Shown here one piece after another: positions 25,862 through 33,829 of a stretch of DNA of 64,000 bases (position 1 is its first letter; each line of letters starts with the position of its first letter). The position numbers were made by a program, and so were the translations under genes. Under the pieces are notes generated by a model, which was not told the origin of the DNA, did not search any database, and saw nothing but the letters and a program-made list of their open reading frames with translations. Origin of the DNA: SZAS-18 sp038322235 (GTDB taxonomy: Bacteria; Verrucomicrobiota; Verrucomicrobiia; Chthoniobacterales; SZAS-18); NCBI GenBank assembly GCA_038322235.1, contig JBBQFQ010000003.1:1-64000 (forward strand). Direction: 5' to 3'.

Positions 25862-26331
25862 AGCATCTGCGCCATGCGCCGTCGGACTTCGGTGCGCGTC
25901 AGCTCCTCGGTAGGCGCGGCGAGATTCCAGCGAAAGCCAAACGGATCGGCGACGAAGACGGATCGCTCGCCCCAGGGCTGGTCTTCGATCGGCCTCAAAA
26001 GCAACGCGCCGGCGGCGAGCGCACGCGCGAGCGCGGCATCGACATCGGCAACGACGAGACGAAAAGACACCGGCGAGCCCCCGTAACTCTGCACGCTCGC
26101 GGAACCCCACGCGGGAAAATCCTCCGCGAGAGTCAGGGTCGCACCGCCGAGTTCGAGCTCCGCCCGCAAGACGCGACCGTCCGGACTGCGCATCGACTCG
26201 ATCTCCCGTCCCCCAAAAGCCTCCTCGTAGAAACGGATGGCGCACGCCGCGTCGCGAATCGTCAGGTGCGGCGTGAGCGACGCCCGCGGCGCAGCCGGAT
26301 CACAGGTTTCCATCGATCCATTCGACAACAT
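25846..26331 (-). CDS. VOC-family (glyoxalase/bleomycin-resistance) protein
   Basis: This 161-residue protein shows the PhnB/YerK-type pattern T-P-H-L-T-I-R-D-A-x-x-A-I-R-F-Y-E-E-A-F-G-G and ends with V-F-V-A-D-P-F-G-F-R-W-N-L-A. The D-P-F-G motif and first-strand histidine are typical of VOC metal or ligand sites. The substrate is unknown. The start could be the ATG at 26331 or that at 26313. The gene may be the last of the M28 peptidase unit, 23 bp away. Confidence 0.85.
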   Translation of the reverse strand: MLSNGSMETCDPAAPRASLTPHLTIRDAACAIRFYEEAFGGREIESMRSPDGRVLRAELELGGATLTLAEDFPAWGSASVQSYGGSPVSFRLVVADVDAALARALAAGALLLRPIEDQPWGERSVFVADPFGFRWNLAAPTEELTRTEVRRRMAQMLHGVG

Positions 26332-26353
26332 TCCCGACGATTGTGCCAGTCCG

Positions 26354-27775
26354 TCATTTTTCCGCAGCGGCGGGATCGACCCGCACCGAGTGCCAGCTCC
26401 CTTCCGCGCTGAGCGCGATCCAAGCGGTGGTCACAAACGCCGCGACCGATTGATCGAGGTGCTTGGGGTCAATCTTGTCGAGCGTATCCTCCGCCGTGTG
26501 GTGAACGTCGAAATACGAGGTGCTGTCGAGCGCCAGATCCACCGCGGCGACACCGCGGCGCACCATCGGGCCGACATCGGGTCCGCCGGACGCATTCCCC
26601 CGCCGAATCTCGATCCCGAGGGGCCGGAGCGATTCCGCCAGCGCGGATGCGACGGCCGCGCCGTCGTTATCGAAAGCGCAGGTCATCTGCCACACGGGTC
26701 CGGCGCCGAGATCGGCCTCGACCGCGAGTACGTGTCTGCTGGCTTCATCGGCGTGGGCGGCGGAATACGCCCGGGCTCCGTGGATGCCAGTTTCCTCTGC
26801 GGCGAAAAGCACGACTCGGAGCGTGCGCCGGGGCTTTTCCGTCCGCATCCGGATCAATTTCGCGGTGCCCAGAACAATTCCCACGCCAGCGCCGTCATCG
26901 AGCGCACCCGTCCCCAGATCCCAGCTGTCGAGGTGGGCCCCGAGAAGCACAATCCCGGCTTTCGGGTCCGATCCGGTGATTTCCCCGATCACGTTTGCCG
27001 AGCGCTTCGGTCCATCGGCAACGGTTTCGATCGTGAGCTTCACGCGAACCGGTGCACCGCGTTTGGCCAGGCGCTCCAACTGTTCTGCATCGATCACCGA
27101 AAGCGCGGCCGAAGGAATGCGTGCGACGCCGGCGAGCCATCCCACGATCCCCGTGTGCGGTGAGCGGTGCCGATCCGTCCCGACCGACCGGATCAGGAGC
27201 GCCACGGCTCCGCGCCGCGCTGCGAGGATCGGCCCCTCCATTCGCGCCTTCACGGCCGGTCCGTAGCCCCGGCCCTCGCGCGATCGCTCCATCACTCCTC
27301 CGATGTAAGCGATTTTCCCGGCGAGCGAACCCTCTGGTGCCGCTTCCAGCGCGACGGTATCGGCAAAGACCGCGACCTCGGCATCGAGTCCTCCAGCGGG
27401 CGTGGATGGGCTTCCCCCGAGGGCCGCGACGCTGAGCGGTTGCGGGCTCGGGCTGAGAATTTCAGCGTGTTCCGACACGCGCTCCCAGCCCTCGATCTCC
27501 ACCGGTTCGGTCCAGACCCGGTCGAAGCCCAGGGCCTTCATTTTTCCTTCGGCCCAGGCGACGGCGCGGACGTCGCCCGCTGAGCCCGCGAGACGCGGCC
27601 CCACTTCCGTGGTGAGCGACTCGACGATTGCGAACGCACGCGAGTCGCCCGCTTGCGCGCGCTCCTGCAACTCCCGCACGCCGGTGAGGACCGACGGCGA
27701 AACGCGGGCAGATTCTCCCGCCGCCGCGAGATGCGCAAAGAGAACGGTGAGCGCGATAAAGGGTGGAAAGCGCAT
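26354..27775 (-). CDS. Secreted M28 family aminopeptidase/carboxypeptidase
   Basis: This 473-residue zinc peptidase has a signal peptide, M-R-F-P-P-F-I-A-L-T-V-L-F-A-H-L-A-A-A-G, followed by a prodomain, a PA insert and the M28 catalytic domain. Metal ligands and acids are seen in G-A-H-L-D-S-W-D, G-A-L-D-D-G-A-G-V, A-A-E-E-T-G, A-V-E-A-D-L-G and D-V-H-H-T-A-E-D-T. It is closest in layout to plasma glutamate carboxypeptidase-like enzymes. The product is probably periplasmic or secreted. The ATG at 27775 was chosen because it begins the signal. Confidence 0.9.
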   Translation of the reverse strand: MRFPPFIALTVLFAHLAAAGESARVSPSVLTGVRELQERAQAGDSRAFAIVESLTTEVGPRLAGSAGDVRAVAWAEGKMKALGFDRVWTEPVEIEGWERVSEHAEILSPSPQPLSVAALGGSPSTPAGGLDAEVAVFADTVALEAAPEGSLAGKIAYIGGVMERSREGRGYGPAVKARMEGPILAARRGAVALLIRSVGTDRHRSPHTGIVGWLAGVARIPSAALSVIDAEQLERLAKRGAPVRVKLTIETVADGPKRSANVIGEITGSDPKAGIVLLGAHLDSWDLGTGALDDGAGVGIVLGTAKLIRMRTEKPRRTLRVVLFAAEETGIHGARAYSAAHADEASRHVLAVEADLGAGPVWQMTCAFDNDGAAVASALAESLRPLGIEIRRGNASGGPDVGPMVRRGVAAVDLALDSTSYFDVHHTAEDTLDKIDPKHLDQSVAAFVTTAWIALSAEGSWHSVRVDPAAAEK

Positions 27776-27826
27776 GGCCGGCATCCGTAGCAGAAGCTGC
27801 GGTAATGTCAGCGGGGCCGTCGGCGT

Positions 27827-27862
27827 AAAAAAAAGCGCCCGATGCCGTGAGGCACCGGGCGC
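27827..27862 (-). terminator. Rho-independent terminator after the RRM gene
   Basis: On the minus strand, a 12-bp stem with one mismatch (27862-27851 with 27846-27835) and a 4-nt loop is followed by eight T residues (27834-27827). It lies 55 bp after the RRM stop codon, so it ends that transcript before the M28 peptidase gene. Confidence 0.85.
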
Positions 27863-27917
27863 GGGCATCTTGCCCGACCGGTTGACTGGTCAGGTAGAGG
27901 ACGGATGGATCTCGAAC

Positions 27918-28286
27918 TTAGCGGCGATTGTAGGAATCGCGCTTGCCGCCGCCGCCACCACCACCACCGCCACCACCGTAGGAACGCTGGCCGCCACCGC
28001 CGCCACCGCCGCCGTAACCACCACCGCCGGTGCGCTCTTCGCGCGGGCGGGCTTCATTGACGGTGAGCGGACGTCCGTCGACCTGCTTGCCATGGAATTC
28101 CGAGATCGCCTTCTGGGCGTCCGCGGCATTCTCCATCGTGACGAAGCCGAAGCCGCGCGAACGCGCGGTTTCGCGATCCTGCATGATCATCGCCTCGCGA
28201 ACGGGGCCGACTTGGGCGAAAAGATCCTGCAGATCGTTATCGCTGGTGTTGAAGGAAAGATTTCCGACGTAGAGTTTGGCTGACAT
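27918..28286 (-). CDS. Glycine-rich RRM RNA-binding protein
   Basis: This 122-residue protein has one RRM with RNP2 L-Y-V-G-N-L (5-10) and RNP1 R-S-R-G-F-G-F-V (43-50). A Gly-rich tail of G-G-G-Y-G-G-G runs follows from about residue 87, ending R-D-S-Y-N-R-R. Such bacterial proteins are usually abundant and cold- or stress-induced. The 300-bp leader upstream may hold the regulation. It is single-gene transcribed, with a terminator at 27827-27862. The repetitive tail is encoded by GGN codons and is likely length-variable. Confidence 0.92.
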   Translation of the reverse strand: MSAKLYVGNLSFNTSDNDLQDLFAQVGPVREAMIMQDRETARSRGFGFVTMENAADAQKAISEFHGKQVDGRPLTVNEARPREERTGGGGYGGGGGGGGQRSYGGGGGGGGGGGKRDSYNRR

Positions 28287-28604
28287 AGGTTGCTTGTTTT
28301 CTGAATTGCCAGGGTGAAGAGGCCTTCGGGGATCTGCGTTTCCGGTAATCGGATTTCAAACTGTCCCCTTGAGCGACCTCAACTGAACAATCCACCAACA
28401 ACCTAAAGTACTTTTCTCTTACTCGGCTTCTCAGCCTCGCAGCGGCGGGAGAAAATGCAAATATTATTTATTCCAGCCCGACGCCGGATATAGGACACCG
28501 TCAACAACGGGAAAGTCGGACGTCAACTCTGGCGAACGGTCTGCGGACGAATCTGCCCCGGAAACCAAACCGCCCGCAGGAAACTGCGGGCGGCGGGAAA
28601 AACG
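28287..28604. other. Intergenic region upstream of the RRM gene
   Basis: No gene is visible. The region is locally AT-rich around 28455-28475, where the minus-strand sequence contains AATAAATAATATT. It probably contains the RRM promoter and 5' leader. A terminator for the tonB operon lies at its right end. No convincing -35/-10 pair was found. Confidence 0.5.
28570..28593 (-). terminator. Terminator-like hairpin after tonB
   Basis: CCGCCCGCAG (28570-28579) and CTGCGGGCGG (28584-28593) form a perfect 10-bp stem with a 4-nt loop, 12 bp beyond the tonB stop. Read on the minus strand, the loop is followed by TTTGGTTT, a broken T tract. Confidence 0.7.
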
Positions 28605-29288
28605 TCAATCCGTGAGCTGGAACGTGATTGGCACCGTCCGGGTCGTATTCGGCGGTCCCTTCCAGGAGCTCCGAGCGTAATTCTCGACCATGGAATCGAG
28701 GAGGGGATGAATCCCGGGCGACATCTGCGCGGCGATGACGCGGCCGGAGGCGTCTGTGGTAATCCGGCAGCCGCCGGATCCCTGAATCCGCATTTTTTTC
28801 GCCTGAAACGGATACGATGGCTTGGGGGTCGACCAATTGCCAGGCGCCCCGCCGGGAGGCTTCGCGTTCGGATCCTTGCTCCCGCCAACGATCCCCGTCT
28901 GGGGAACAGGTCCACGTTTGGTTCCCGGAGGCACCGGGGTCAGCTTCGGCTTCGAGGCCGGAGTCGTGACGGGCTTCGGCGTCGGAGGAGGCGTGTTTGG
29001 CGTTTCCTCCGCGAATTCGGGGGTCGTATCCGGAGTCGGCTCGGGAGTCGGCTCAGGCGTTTCCTCGGGGGTGGGCTCAGGCGTCGGGGGAGGCGTTTCA
29101 TCGGGCGCCAATTCGGGAGCGTCGAAATCCGCGATCAGTTCGCGCACCGGCTCGCCTTCGTCCTCCACCTTCTTTCCCCAGCCGAAGTATGCCGCCCCAA
29201 GGGGCAGTCCGGCGTGGACCAGGAGCGAAAAAATCAGCATTATCAGCATCCACCACCAAGGGTTTCGCCGCATCAAATAGGCTTTCAT
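28605..29288 (-). CDS. tonB: TonB energy transducer
   Basis: This 227-residue protein has a cytosolic N-terminus, a membrane anchor near M-L-I-M-L-I-F-S-L-L-V-H-A-G with the conserved histidine, a long Pro/Glu/Thr spacer (about 60-150) and a C-terminal TonB domain from about 160. It couples the inner-membrane proton gradient to outer-membrane receptors. The spacer's P-T-P-E repeats stretch it across the periplasm. It is the last gene of the exbB-exbD-exbD-tonB operon, starting 53 bp after the second exbD. An alternative start is five codons in. Confidence 0.9.
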   Translation of the reverse strand: MKAYLMRRNPWWWMLIMLIFSLLVHAGLPLGAAYFGWGKKVEDEGEPVRELIADFDAPELAPDETPPPTPEPTPEETPEPTPEPTPDTTPEFAEETPNTPPPTPKPVTTPASKPKLTPVPPGTKRGPVPQTGIVGGSKDPNAKPPGGAPGNWSTPKPSYPFQAKKMRIQGSGGCRITTDASGRVIAAQMSPGIHPLLDSMVENYARSSWKGPPNTTRTVPITFQLTD

Positions 29289-29341
29289 CGGTTGCCGTAT
29301 TCAGGTGGGGCGCCCGCCGAGAGGCCAGGGCGCCACAATCA

Positions 29342-29866
29342 TCAAGGGTTGCTAGGTGGGGGCGCTGCCGGGCTGGCCGGAGCCGCCGGAGCACCGGGCG
29401 CGGCCGTCGCCCCACCATCGGGCGAGAGCGTCTTCGGCTTGAGCGAGAACGTGACCTTGGCGATTCCCGTCGCCTTCACCTTGTCGAGGGCATCGATCAC
29501 CATGCCGTGGGTGGCGGCCTTGTCCGCGTTGATGAAGACACGGGTGTCTTTCTTCTCTTTCTTGTCCGCCTCGAGGCGCTTGGAAAGGGAAGAGAGCACG
29601 GCCTCCGCCGACATCGGTTGTTTGTCCATGACGTACTGGCCATCCGGCATGATCTGGAGCGTGATGATTTCCGGCCGCTCCTGCGTGGGCGGCGGCGGGG
29701 GAGTGTTGATCGACGGCAGGGTCATCTGCATGCCCTGCAGCTTGATCATGCTCAAACTGACGAGCATGAAGCTCGCGAGAAGGAAGAACATGATGTCGAT
29801 GAGCGGAATGATCTCGATCCGCGCCTTCTTGCCCCCGCTGGGGCCTTTCAGAATGTTTTTCTTCAT
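29342..29866 (-). CDS. exbD: ExbD/TolR biopolymer transport protein (second copy)
   Basis: This 174-residue protein has one membrane span with the proton-path aspartate in I-P-L-I-D-I-M-F-F-L-L-A-S-F-M-L. The N-terminus K-K-A-R-I-E-I is identical to the next paralogue's, so the pair arose by duplication. A periplasmic domain follows, ending in a Pro/Ala-rich tail. It starts 3 bp after the first exbD stop. Together with ExbB it forms the proton channel of the Ton system. Confidence 0.92.
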   Translation of the reverse strand: MKKNILKGPSGGKKARIEIIPLIDIMFFLLASFMLVSLSMIKLQGMQMTLPSINTPPPPPTQERPEIITLQIMPDGQYVMDKQPMSAEAVLSSLSKRLEADKKEKKDTRVFINADKAATHGMVIDALDKVKATGIAKVTFSLKPKTLSPDGGATAAPGAPAAPASPAAPPPSNP

Positions 29867-29869
29867 CGC

Positions 29870-30337
29870 CTATTTTTTCGGAATGTCCTTGCCGGTCGGA
29901 GCGCCGGCCTGGATGGCGAAGGTGATGCGCGTGACACCGGCGGAGCGGATCTTGTCGAGCACGTCCGCGACCGCGCCATGCGTGGCGTTTCGATCCGCGT
30001 TTAAGTAGACGCGGGGCTCGCGGCTCATGCGCCGATCGCCGGCGGCAATGACGGCCAGTTTCCCCAAGAGATCTTCCATCCGGATTTGCTCCTTGTCGAT
30101 CCCGACCTCACCGCTCTCGGTGACGCTGACGGTGTGGAAGTCGGGCTTTTGCTCTGCCACGGCGCTTTTCGCCCCAGGCAGTTTCACGCCCTTGAGACCT
30201 TCGAGTTTGAGCATGCTCAAGCTGACGAGCATAAAGCTCGCGAGCAGGAAAAACATGATGTCGATGAGCGGAATGATCTCGATGCGGGCTTTTTTTCCGC
30301 CGAGTGCCATTCTGCCGCCGCCGCTTCCTCCAGCCAT
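29870..30337 (-). CDS. exbD: ExbD/TolR biopolymer transport protein (first copy)
   Basis: This 155-residue protein has the same K-K-A-R-I-E-I-I-P-L-I-D-I-M-F-F-L-L-A-S-F core as the following copy, with the membrane aspartate in I-D-I. The periplasmic part is different, with R-M-S-R-E-P-R-V-Y-L-N-A-D-R-N-A-T-H-G, typical of ExbD/TolR. It lies 49 bp after exbB. Two ExbD proteins could form mixed dimers in one ExbB pentamer or serve separate TonB or TolA-like partners. Confidence 0.92.
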   Translation of the reverse strand: MAGGSGGGRMALGGKKARIEIIPLIDIMFFLLASFMLVSLSMLKLEGLKGVKLPGAKSAVAEQKPDFHTVSVTESGEVGIDKEQIRMEDLLGKLAVIAAGDRRMSREPRVYLNADRNATHGAVADVLDKIRSAGVTRITFAIQAGAPTGKDIPKK

Positions 30338-30386
30338 GAGTTTTGGGTTCCTTCTAAATCAGGATGACGATGATCCGAAGGATTCC

Positions 30387-31061
30387 TTAGGACGCGCGAA
30401 CGACGGCGTCGATTTTATCGCGGCCGAGGGTGTCCGACATGACCGCAATGTTCGTGGCGGCGGTGTCGAGTTCGAACTTCAGGCGCTCGACCCGGGCAGT
30501 GAAGAAGTTGTAGGGGATCAGCACGCCCATCGCGATCGCAAGACCGCAGGCGGTGGCGATGAGCGCCTCACCGATGCCGGCCGAAACGGCGCCAGGATCC
30601 AGACCGGCGTCCGAGACAGCGTTAAAGGCGCCCATGATGCCCGTCACCGTGCCGAGGAGGCCGAGGAGCGGGGCGAGGGTGATCAACGTATCCATGACGG
30701 GCAGGAAACGCGACGCCCGCTGGACTTCGATGCCCGAGGCGACCGCGAGCGCACCTTCCATCGAGGCGTGATAGTGGTTGAGGCCGTGCCAGATCATCCG
30801 GAGCACGGGATCCTGGGAGCTGCGGGAAAGCGTCGACGCCTGCTTCAGGTCGCCGGTTTCGATCGCGGCGAAGACTTTCTCGATCTTCTCTGGCTCACGC
30901 TTGCTCTTCTCGCGCACCCACCAGATCAAGCGCTCCAGCAGGACCATCACCGCGACGATGGAGACGACCAGGATCGGCCACATGATGGGACCGCCCTTGA
31001 CGAAGTAATCGATAACGACGTTGGGATGAGCGGTCTTTGTGAGAGCAGCAAGCAGGAACAT
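30387..31061 (-). CDS. exbB: MotA/TolQ/ExbB proton channel protein
   Basis: This 224-residue protein has three membrane spans: one near residues 17-37, and two in the C-terminal half around L-I-T-L-A-P-L-L-G-L-L-G-T-V-T-G and L-I-A-T-A-C-G-L-A-I-A-M-G-V. The G-L-L-G-T-V-x-G motif is diagnostic. It forms the pentameric stator of the Ton system with the two ExbD proteins downstream. The ATG at 31061 begins M-F-L-L-A-A-L-T-K-T-A. It is the first gene of the operon; a 326-bp intergenic region precedes it. Confidence 0.93.
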   Translation of the reverse strand: MFLLAALTKTAHPNVVIDYFVKGGPIMWPILVVSIVAVMVLLERLIWWVREKSKREPEKIEKVFAAIETGDLKQASTLSRSSQDPVLRMIWHGLNHYHASMEGALAVASGIEVQRASRFLPVMDTLITLAPLLGLLGTVTGIMGAFNAVSDAGLDPGAVSAGIGEALIATACGLAIAMGVLIPYNFFTARVERLKFELDTAATNIAVMSDTLGRDKIDAVVRAS

Positions 31062-31387
31062 GGCGTTCGTTCGTTTGGAGGTGTGATTTTGAGCCGTCTG
31101 GAATCAATTCGCGCGTCAGAAGGTGCTCTGCCAATCGCATTGGCTGGAACCGGAACTGACGCCGCGTGGGGGCGTTTTAGCAGCGCAGCGCGAGGTTGCA
31201 CGCTTTTTTCTTCTAAGCCGCTAGATGGCCAGCAAATCCTGCGGGTGTCAATTTCGTAACTGGCTTTCGGTGTAAAATTCTCGCCAGCGAAACGCGATCC
31301 AATTTCCGCACTGGCTTAAATGCACCACCCTCGCCGGGCGCATCGTTCGCGTTGCCTGAACGGCGTCGCTCCGCATCGTGCAGAGTG
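31062..31387. other. Divergent intergenic region between exbB and menG
   Basis: No gene is seen. A perfect inverted repeat GCCAAT-CGC-ATTGGC lies at 31130-31144, 69 bp upstream of exbB. The octamer ACTGGCTT occurs twice (near 31259 and 31309). These could be regulatory sites for the Ton operon. No Fur-box-like sequence was recognised. Confidence 0.4.
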
Positions 31388-32101
31388 ATGAGTGAATCCG
31401 CTGGTCCGACTCCGCCCACGCTCCGTCAACAGGATCCTGAATTTGTGCGCGGCCTCTTCAGCCGGATCGCGCGCCGCTACGATTTGACGAACGCATTACT
31501 CTCCGGCGGACTCGACCGCGGCTGGCGGCGCGCGACGGCCCGCACCGTCGGGGAATGGCGACCCCGCCGCATTCTGGATCTCGCCACCGGGAGCGGCGTG
31601 CTCGCGGAAACGCTCGCCCGCTGGAACCCGGACGCGGAGATTGTCGGCGCGGATTTCTGCCTGCCCATGCTCCGCGAGGCCCGACGTCTGCGGGGCCAGC
31701 GTCACCTCATTGTGGCCGATGGAACGCAGCTCCCGCTCGCGGACGAATCCTTCGACGCGGTGACGGTCGCCTTCGGCTTGCGGAACATGTCTTCGTGGAG
31801 CGCGGCGCTCGGCGAGATGCGGCGGGTGCTGCAAGCCGGCGGGCATGTCGCCGTGCTGGATTTTTCACTGCCGCGCGGCATCCTGCGCGCTCCGTACCGC
31901 GCCTATCTCCACCAGATTCTCCCCCGCTTCGCGGGGTTCGTCACCGGCGAGCCCGCCGCCTACGAATATCTCGGCGAATCGATCGAGAGATTTCCGAGCG
32001 GTGAAACGATGCTGACGCTGCTGCAGGAATGCGGCTTCCGCGAGCCCGCGGAACGGCCTCTCAGCGCGGGAATCGTGACCCTGTATACCGCCGCCCGGTG
32101 A
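31388..32101 (+). CDS. menG: Demethylmenaquinone/ubiquinone C-methyltransferase
   Basis: This 237-residue methyltransferase has V-R-G-L-F-S-R-I-A-R-R-Y-D-L-T-N-A-L-L-S-G-G typical of UbiE/MenG, SAM motif L-D-L-A-T-G-S-G-V-L (about 61-70), and G-L-R-N-M followed by E-M-R-R-V-L-x-x-G-G. It completes menaquinone synthesis by methylating demethylmenaquinone. The ATG at 31388 was chosen over an upstream in-frame ATG. It goes with the UbiA-type prenyltransferase at 21818 in function though not in position. Confidence 0.92.
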   Translation: MSESAGPTPPTLRQQDPEFVRGLFSRIARRYDLTNALLSGGLDRGWRRATARTVGEWRPRRILDLATGSGVLAETLARWNPDAEIVGADFCLPMLREARRLRGQRHLIVADGTQLPLADESFDAVTVAFGLRNMSSWSAALGEMRRVLQAGGHVAVLDFSLPRGILRAPYRAYLHQILPRFAGFVTGEPAAYEYLGESIERFPSGETMLTLLQECGFREPAERPLSAGIVTLYTAAR

Positions 32102-32110
32102 CGCTTCCGA

Positions 32111-32275
32111 TCACTCCATCCAGTTGAGGATGTTGAAATTCGTCGCGATGACGATGGCGATGAGCGTGCCGAGCACGACCAGCGGAAGCGCGGTAAAAAT
32201 GAGCACGGTCGTGACCACGGTCCGGGTCGAGAGCTGGGATTGTTCGGGGCTCGGCGGGGTCGAAGGCGTTTCCAT
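32111..32275 (-). CDS. 54-residue single-pass membrane peptide
   Basis: A short ORF starts ATG at 32275 (M-E-T-P-S-T-P-P-S-P-E) and has a Pro/Ser-rich head followed by a strongly hydrophobic segment at about 21-44 (V-L-I-F-T-A-L-P-L-V-V-L-G-T-L-I-A-I-V-I-A) and the tail T-N-F-N-I-L-N-W-M-E. The composition is what a real small membrane protein shows. It is convergent with menG (stop 9 bp away) and divergent from the GYF_2 gene. I do not recognise a family. Confidence 0.5.
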   Translation of the reverse strand: METPSTPPSPEQSQLSTRTVVTTVLIFTALPLVVLGTLIAIVIATNFNILNWME

Positions 32276-32383
32276 GACACCCGACTATGCGAATCGCCCG
32301 ATGGCGCGCCAGCAGATTTCTTTTGTGCGCTTCCGGGGCTCGACACCCGCAGCGGCGGCACGGACAGTCATGGTGGCATCGCG

Positions 32384-33829
32384 ATGAACGACTACTACAT
32401 CCTGCGCAACAACCAGCCGAACGGCCCGTATTCGCTCGACGGCCTCCTCGCCATGCGGTCGCGCGGGGAAATCTCCGACGCGACCCATTGCTGCCGGGAA
32501 GGCGCGACGGCGTGGGACGCGGTCGGCTCGGTCCTCGGGCCGGAGACGGCTCCGCCGCTGCCGCCCTCGCTTCCGGCGCTGCCGCCGCAGCTGCCCGCCT
32601 CACCCGCGGTGGCTCCGGGAGGTCCGCATGTCCCCGGCGCCGCAGCGGCCGATTTCGCGCACCGCGTCGCGGGGAAGAGCGCGGAAGTATCCGGGCTCGC
32701 CGGATTGTTCGCCCGCCGGATCCTCGCGAGCAATTTCACGAACGCCGCGGCCAGCGCCGACGAACGGGCCACGCTGCTCACCGCCTCCACCCCGATCGAG
32801 TTCCCGATCGGCCAGAATTACGTGGCATGGCGGCGGGCGATTCTCTGGTTCAGTGGCGTGGGGCTTTCGATCGCCGCCATCTTTCAGATCGGGCCGACCT
32901 TCAAGATGCTCTTCGACGGGAGCAATCCATACCTCGCGCTGAAGTTGATCGGCCTCGCGCTTTTCGCGCTCCAGGTTCTCGCGCCGGCCCTGACGCTCTG
33001 GGCCGCGTGGCAGTGGAGCGAGGTCAAGGATTCCCGCCGGCTCGCGCGCTTCGCCTATTTTTGCCAGCTCGTAGGACCGATGTTGATCTTCTGCATCCCC
33101 GTCGCGTGGCTTGTCTCCGGGAGCCGGTCCGAGCTGAACGCGTTGAAGTCGTTCTACGTGCTTCTCGCCGTGGAGATCCTTTTTCCGAAGATCTTCGCGC
33201 TCTTCCCCGGACTCATCCGCGCCTGCCTCACGCTTCGCACCCTCCTGCCGGAATCCCCCATGCCCGGCTGGGTCTGCACGCTCATTGCCCCTCTCTACAC
33301 GCTCTTCTACATGCTGGCGGTGATCATCGCCGGTCAGGCTGGCAGCCTCTACCTTTTCGCCGCTTTTGTGGCCTTCATGCTCGCGCCGCTTTTCGTCGTG
33401 CTCGACGCCCGCCGGCTCTGTGCTCCGATGATCGAAGCGGACATGAACGCGTCCCTGGGCTCCCTCCGGCAGCGGATCCTGATCACGACGATCGTCGGGC
33501 TTGTTCTCCTGCTGATCTCGAGCGTCGATGTCCTGAAGCAGCTCAACATCAGCGTTAGCAGCGTCATCAACATCACGGCCTCTCTGATCGGAAACGTTTA
33601 TCTCCTCACGCTCGTCGCCGCGGACTTTCTCACCGGGCTGATGCGGAAGGCTTTCGAGCTCGATGCTGAGCTGCACGGCGGTCCCCTCCACGCGACGCTG
33701 AAGGAGCGCTTCGCCCAGCTCGCCAATGTGCGGCTCGCCGACGTCTCCGCCGGCGAGTCGATGGTGGTGCGCAATGTCAGCGATCTGATGCGCCGCGCCC
33801 GCGGGGGCGACCCGCGATCCAACGGATGA
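32384..33829 (+). CDS. GYF_2 (DUF4339) domain multi-pass membrane protein
   Basis: This 481-residue protein begins with a GYF_2 domain (1-45): M-N-D-Y-Y-I-L-R-N-N-Q-P-N-G-P-Y-S-L-D-G-L. A Pro-rich linker follows, then a membrane region of about eight hydrophobic segments from about 150, including I-L-W-F-S-G-V-G-L-S and L-F-Y-M-L-A-V-I-I-A. GYF_2 domains bind proline-rich peptides, so it may recruit a partner at the membrane. Its stop overlaps the addB start as ATGA, so it is translationally coupled to the recombination genes. Function is unknown. Confidence 0.8.
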   Translation: MNDYYILRNNQPNGPYSLDGLLAMRSRGEISDATHCCREGATAWDAVGSVLGPETAPPLPPSLPALPPQLPASPAVAPGGPHVPGAAAADFAHRVAGKSAEVSGLAGLFARRILASNFTNAAASADERATLLTASTPIEFPIGQNYVAWRRAILWFSGVGLSIAAIFQIGPTFKMLFDGSNPYLALKLIGLALFALQVLAPALTLWAAWQWSEVKDSRRLARFAYFCQLVGPMLIFCIPVAWLVSGSRSELNALKSFYVLLAVEILFPKIFALFPGLIRACLTLRTLLPESPMPGWVCTLIAPLYTLFYMLAVIIAGQAGSLYLFAAFVAFMLAPLFVVLDARRLCAPMIEADMNASLGSLRQRILITTIVGLVLLLISSVDVLKQLNISVSSVINITASLIGNVYLLTLVAADFLTGLMRKAFELDAELHGGPLHATLKERFAQLANVRLADVSAGESMVVRNVSDLMRRARGGDPRSNG

